Assembly: GCA_014859645.1 (NCBI GenBank)
Contig: JACUTV010000002.1
Coordinates: forward strand, 1 to 64,000
Reading direction: 5' to 3'
Source of the DNA: Campylobacterales bacterium
GTDB taxonomy: Bacteria; Campylobacterota; Campylobacteria; Campylobacterales; Campylobacteraceae
Length of the DNA: 64,000 nt
The translations under genes and the position numbers were made by a program. A model generated the notes under the pieces. That model searched no databases. It saw nothing but the letters and a program-made list of their open reading frames with translations, and was not told the origin of the DNA. Within the stretch, counting starts at the first letter, position 1. The number at the start of each line of letters is the position of its first letter. Shown here piece by piece: positions 60,408 through 64,000 of this stretch.

Positions 60408-61754
60408 ATGGTAGGCATCATCATGTTTTTTGCCGCTTTGGCAATGTTGGCACTCGGGTTTCCTGTAGCCTTTACTTTTGGGGCAGTGTCGGTATTTTTT
60501 GCGATGATTGGTGGCGTGGTGGAGTCGTTGCACTATGGCGGCACCATTGCAGAGGGTTTTGGCATCGGCAAGGATATGTTTGGATTTATGCCCTTTCGTA
60601 TTTTTTCTATTATGCAAAACACCATCTTAATGGCTGTACCACTTTTTGTGTTTATGGGTATCGTGCTTCAAAAAACAAAGTTGGCCGAACGCTTGTTGGA
60701 GTCTATGGGCTTTTTGTTCGGAGAAATTCGCGGCGGCATTGCTATTAGCACAGTGCTTGTAGGAGCGCTTTTGGCGGCTTCCACGGGCGTGGTTGGGGCA
60801 AGTGTGGTGGCGATGGGCGTTATCTCTTTGCCTGTCATGCTCAAATACGGCTACAGCAAAGAGCTCGCCACGGGAACCATTTGTGCCGCAGGAACCTTGG
60901 GTCAGATTATCCCTCCTTCTATTGTCTTGATTATTTTAGGCGACGTGTTTCAAGTGCCTGTGGGCGATTTGTTTAAAGCTGCACTTTTCCCAGGTCTTGC
61001 ACTCGTGGGCGCTTACGTGCTTTTCATTTTGGTGATTGCGTTTTTTAAAAAAGAACTTGCCCCGCCTATTACGATTGTGAGCAGTGAGAGCAAGATGAAA
61101 CAAATTTTCAATGCATTGCTTGCTGTCATTCCTCCATTGGTGCTTATTATTATGGTACTTGGGTCTATTTTTGCAGGCATTGCTACGCCCACGGAGTCTT
61201 CCGCAGTAGGCTGTATTGGCGCGGTAGGGCTTGCTCTTTTGTACCGCACTTTTTCCTTTGCGATGCTCCACGAAGCGGCTCTTGAAACGGTCAAAATTAC
61301 CGCTATGGTTTTTGGTATTCTAATCGGTGCGACGGCATTTTCCATGGTGTTTTCGTACACGGGCGGAGAGGAAATTGTAGAAGAATTTATGCTAGGATTG
61401 CCCGGTGAAAAATGGGGTTTTGTTATTTTGTCCATGATTGCCATTTTAATCCTTGGCTTCTTTATCGATTTTGTGGAAATTTCTTACATCATCGTTCCTA
61501 TTTTGGTACCTATCGCCGATGCCATTGGCATTAACCCTGTGTGGTTTGCCATTTTGATTGCTATGAATTTACAAACGTCGTTTTTAACACCGCCTTTTGG
61601 GTTTAGTCTTTTTTACCTCAAAGGCGTCTCACCTCCTGAGGTGAGAACGGTGCATATCTACCGTGGGGTGATTCCTTTTATTTTGATTCAGATTGCTGTA
61701 TTGACGGTTTTAATGTTCTATCCTGAGTGGTTTGGTATCAGTGTAATGCAGTGA
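60408..61754 (+). CDS. dctM: TRAP transporter large permease (DctM family)
   Basis: VPLFVFMGIVLQKTKLAERLLESMGFLFGEIRGGIAISTVLVGALLAASTGVVGASV; GTICAAGTLGQIIPPSIVLI. Confidence 0.95.
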   Translation: MVGIIMFFAALAMLALGFPVAFTFGAVSVFFAMIGGVVESLHYGGTIAEGFGIGKDMFGFMPFRIFSIMQNTILMAVPLFVFMGIVLQKTKLAERLLESMGFLFGEIRGGIAISTVLVGALLAASTGVVGASVVAMGVISLPVMLKYGYSKELATGTICAAGTLGQIIPPSIVLIILGDVFQVPVGDLFKAALFPGLALVGAYVLFILVIAFFKKELAPPITIVSSESKMKQIFNALLAVIPPLVLIIMVLGSIFAGIATPTESSAVGCIGAVGLALLYRTFSFAMLHEAALETVKITAMVFGILIGATAFSMVFSYTGGEEIVEEFMLGLPGEKWGFVILSMIAILILGFFIDFVEISYIIVPILVPIADAIGINPVWFAILIAMNLQTSFLTPPFGFSLFYLKGVSPPEVRTVHIYRGVIPFILIQIAVLTVLMFYPEWFGISVMQ

Positions 61755-61806
61755 TGTTTCAGGGTTGGTGTATTATCATTTAGATATTATGCCAACCCTG
61801 TACAAT

Positions 61807-61820
61807 GAGTGAATTCACTC
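61807..61820. promoter_or_regulatory. Perfect 14-bp palindrome GAGTGAATTCACTC, candidate operator
   Basis: Directly after a TACAAT box (61801-61806) and 26 bp before the ATG of the FAD/Fe-S oxidoreductase. Confidence 0.5.
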
Positions 61821-61846
61821 CATAACTCTGCCCCAAAGGATACCCC

Positions 61847-64000
61847 ATGACAGGCCCTTATCGTGATTTTCATGCCGTTATTTCCCAGACCATCCCCACT
61901 AACCGTCTTTTTACGGACCCGTTACATACCATCGCATATGGCACGGACGCTTCGTTTTATCGGCTAATTCCCAAGATTGTTATTTTTGCCCAAAATGCGC
62001 AAGAAGTGAGTACGGTGCTTAAAGAAGCGGCCGCGCGCCATTTGCCTGTGGTGTTTAGGGCAGCTGGAACAAGTCTTTCTGGGCAAGCCATCACTGATTC
62101 TATTTTGCTTATCACGTCTCGTGATTGGAAAAAGATACATGTAAAGAACGAAGGCACACTTGTCACCATGGAGCCTTCGGTTTTAGGCACGTCAGTGAAC
62201 GAAAAATTGCTTCCCTATGGGAAAAAAATTGGACCCGATCCTGCGTCCATTGGTTCGGCGATGATTGGCGGCATTGCGGCTAATAATGCCAGTGGCATGT
62301 GCTGTGGCATTGCAGACAATTCGTACAAAACCTTGCACACCATGCAAATTGTGTTTCATGATGGCTCAGAGCTTGATACGGGGTCGCAAGAAAGCAAGGA
62401 TACCTTTGCAAAAAGCCATCCTGAACTAGTGGAAGGCATCGCAGCACTAGCACGCAAGGTCAATGAAAACACTCCTTTGCGCGATAAAATTAACCGCAAA
62501 TTCAAAATCAAAAACACCTGTGGCTACAGTTTAAATGCCTTGGTGGATTTTGAAGACCCTTTTGAAATCATCCAGCACCTGATGATAGGTAGCGAAGGAA
62601 CCCTGGGGTTTATCAAAGAAATCACCTTTAAAACCGTCCCTGAGTACAAAGACAAAGCCAGTGCTTTGATGATTTTCAAAAACATCAAAGATGCCTGTGA
62701 CGCGATTATCGTCCTGAAAACCCAGTGTAGAACACGGGTGGAGAATGCAGAAGTGGATGCGGCGGAGTTGATGGACAGAGCGGGGTTGCGCAGTGTAGAA
62801 AACAAAGAAGGCATGCCGTCGTTTTTGAAAACACTGAGTGAAACTGCCACGGCTGTGCTGGTGGAAACGAGGGCAAAAGATGGTGAAACCTTGGATAAAA
62901 ACATCGCAACCATCCTAGAAAAACTCCAACACATTACACCTGAAATGCCACTGCATTTTACTAAAGACGTTGCAGAATACACCTCCTACTGGAAGATTCG
63001 AAAAGGACTCTTTCCTGCGGTGGGTGCTGTGCGTGAAACGGGCACTACTGTCATCATCGAAGATGTGGCCTATCCTATCGAGTCTTTAGCGGATGCGACC
63101 TTGGAGCTTCAAGGATTGTTTAAAAAATACGGCTATAGCGAAGCGCTCATCTTTGGCCACGCCCTTGATAGCAACTTGCACTTCGTCTTTACCCAAGCCT
63201 TTGATGATCCCAAAGAGGTAGAACGCTACGAAGCCTTTATGCAAGAAATAGCCGACCAAGTGGCAACCAAATACCAAGGAAGCCTCAAAGCAGAACACGG
63301 TACAGGGCGCAACATGGCCCCGTTTGTGGAGTTGGAGTGGGGAACAGATGCGTATGCGCTCATGAAGGAAATTAAAGCCCTTTTTGACCCCAATGGACTG
63401 CTAAATCCTGGCGTTATTCTAAACGAAGACCCCAAGGTGCATTTAAAAAATTTCAAATTTATGCCTGCAACCCATCCTCTTGTGGATAAATGCATCGAGT
63501 GTGGTTTTTGTGAGCCTGTGTGCCCTTCCAACGTCATCACTTTTACGCCGCGCCAACGCATTGTGGCCAATCGCCACCTTTCAAAGCTCAAAAGCGATTT
63601 GGACATGGAAGGGTATAGAGCCTTTAAGGCAGCTTATCAGTATGATGGCATAGAAACCTGCGCCACTTGTTCCTTGTGTTCCCTTTCTTGTCCTGTTGGG
63701 ATAAATACAGGCAATCTGACCAAAGAGTTACGCACCGCTCAAATCGGAGAATTTGCCGCCAAAACAGCAGGCTTTATCGGCTCGCATTTTGGAGGAGTAT
63801 TGGGTGCTATGAACGTGACGCTTAGTGTTGTTAAGGGCGTGAGTTCGGTCTTGGGCGATGGCGTCATGACGTCTTTAAGCAAGGGCGCTCGAAAAGTGAC
63901 CAACAATGCCCTTCCTTTATGGACGCCTAGCCTCACAGGCGGCGTTTCCTTTAAGCCTAAAACCCAATCTAGGCCCAATGCGCCAAAAGTGGTCTATTTT
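61847..64000 (+). CDS. FAD-linked / Fe-S oxidoreductase (glycolate oxidase / D-lactate dehydrogenase-like), 3' truncated by window
   Basis: ATG 61847 open to window end: MTGPYRDFHAVISQTIPTNRLFTDPLHTIAYGTDASFYRL..., FRAAGTSLSGQA FAD motif, CIECGFCEPVCPSNV and CATCSLCSLSCPVG Fe-S motifs. Confidence 0.9.
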   Translation, partial: MTGPYRDFHAVISQTIPTNRLFTDPLHTIAYGTDASFYRLIPKIVIFAQNAQEVSTVLKEAAARHLPVVFRAAGTSLSGQAITDSILLITSRDWKKIHVKNEGTLVTMEPSVLGTSVNEKLLPYGKKIGPDPASIGSAMIGGIAANNASGMCCGIADNSYKTLHTMQIVFHDGSELDTGSQESKDTFAKSHPELVEGIAALARKVNENTPLRDKINRKFKIKNTCGYSLNALVDFEDPFEIIQHLMIGSEGTLGFIKEITFKTVPEYKDKASALMIFKNIKDACDAIIVLKTQCRTRVENAEVDAAELMDRAGLRSVENKEGMPSFLKTLSETATAVLVETRAKDGETLDKNIATILEKLQHITPEMPLHFTKDVAEYTSYWKIRKGLFPAVGAVRETGTTVIIEDVAYPIESLADATLELQGLFKKYGYSEALIFGHALDSNLHFVFTQAFDDPKEVERYEAFMQEIADQVATKYQGSLKAEHGTGRNMAPFVELEWGTDAYALMKEIKALFDPNGLLNPGVILNEDPKVHLKNFKFMPATHPLVDKCIECGFCEPVCPSNVITFTPRQRIVANRHLSKLKSDLDMEGYRAFKAAYQYDGIETCATCSLCSLSCPVGINTGNLTKELRTAQIGEFAAKTAGFIGSHFGGVLGAMNVTLSVVKGVSSVLGDGVMTSLSKGARKVTNNALPLWTPSLTGGVSFKPKTQSRPNAPKVVYF

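Larger units (their letters stand above)
1196..62144. repeat. Dispersed iterated palindrome TACATGTA / TTACATGTAA (at least 30 copies across window)
   Basis: Exact TTACATGTAA at 1196, 5436, 8085, 9940, 11019, 13944, 16788, 17808, 21248, 22303, 28062, 31596, 37447, 41926, 43535, 47380, 58679, 59826. TACATGTA with one outer-base change at 2400, 6126, 12658, 18530, 34539, 36981, 39486, 47218, 50786, 53139, 55661, 62135. Confidence 0.95.

Noticed and set aside
60936-61444. Antisense ORFs inside dctM
   Set aside because: Low-complexity shadow frames opposite a well-supported membrane protein gene.
1196-62144. TTACATGTAA as a transcription-factor operator for one regulon
   Set aside because: Most copies are in the middle of coding regions of unrelated genes and few are near promoters, so a classical regulon is unlikely.
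1-64000. CRISPR array or direct-repeat array
   Set aside because: No regularly spaced 20-40 bp direct repeats seen; the recurrent TTACATGTAA is dispersed at kb spacing inside genes.
1-64000. Transposons, prophage or genomic island
   Set aside because: No transposase, integrase or phage gene among the ORFs; gene content is continuous core metabolism and information processing.

Overview
The window is a dense, mostly housekeeping chromosomal segment of about 60 protein genes with short intergenic gaps. It most likely comes from a member of the Campylobacterota (Sulfurospirillum-like). This is inferred from protein character (FliO/FliN pair, DUF1882-type protein, Csd4/Pgp1-like carboxypeptidase, HP0165/0166-like two-component system), not from a database search. 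Recognisable genes include gltB(partial)-gltD, accD, rlmH, a dksA-family gene, dusB, fliN/fliO-like, uvrA, polA, mltA, dnaJ, recR, aroE, trpE, glyA, lysS, fur, pilT, gatC, coaX, hisG, uvrC, nadB, guaA, hemD, purD, lptD, pnp, atpE, tRNA-Leu(GAG), a TRAP transporter (dctPQM-like) with its two-component system, and a partial FAD/Fe-S oxidoreductase. I saw no mobile element, CRISPR array or rRNA. The strongest unexplained signal is not a gene. The palindrome TACATGTA (fullest form TTACATGTAA) occurs at least 30 times across the window, about once per 2.1 kb, against roughly 1 expected. It lies in genes on both strands and in all reading contexts, giving recurrent peptide words LHV and TCK. It looks like a highly iterated genome-signature palindrome, such as an uptake, methylation or chromosome-maintenance motif. 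Secondary findings are a structured ncRNA (6S candidate) between hemD and purD, an unannotated 38-aa LptM-like lipoprotein before nadB, a sensor kinase with an unusual ATPase motif next to the TRAP operon, and several perfect inverted repeats in intergenic regions.
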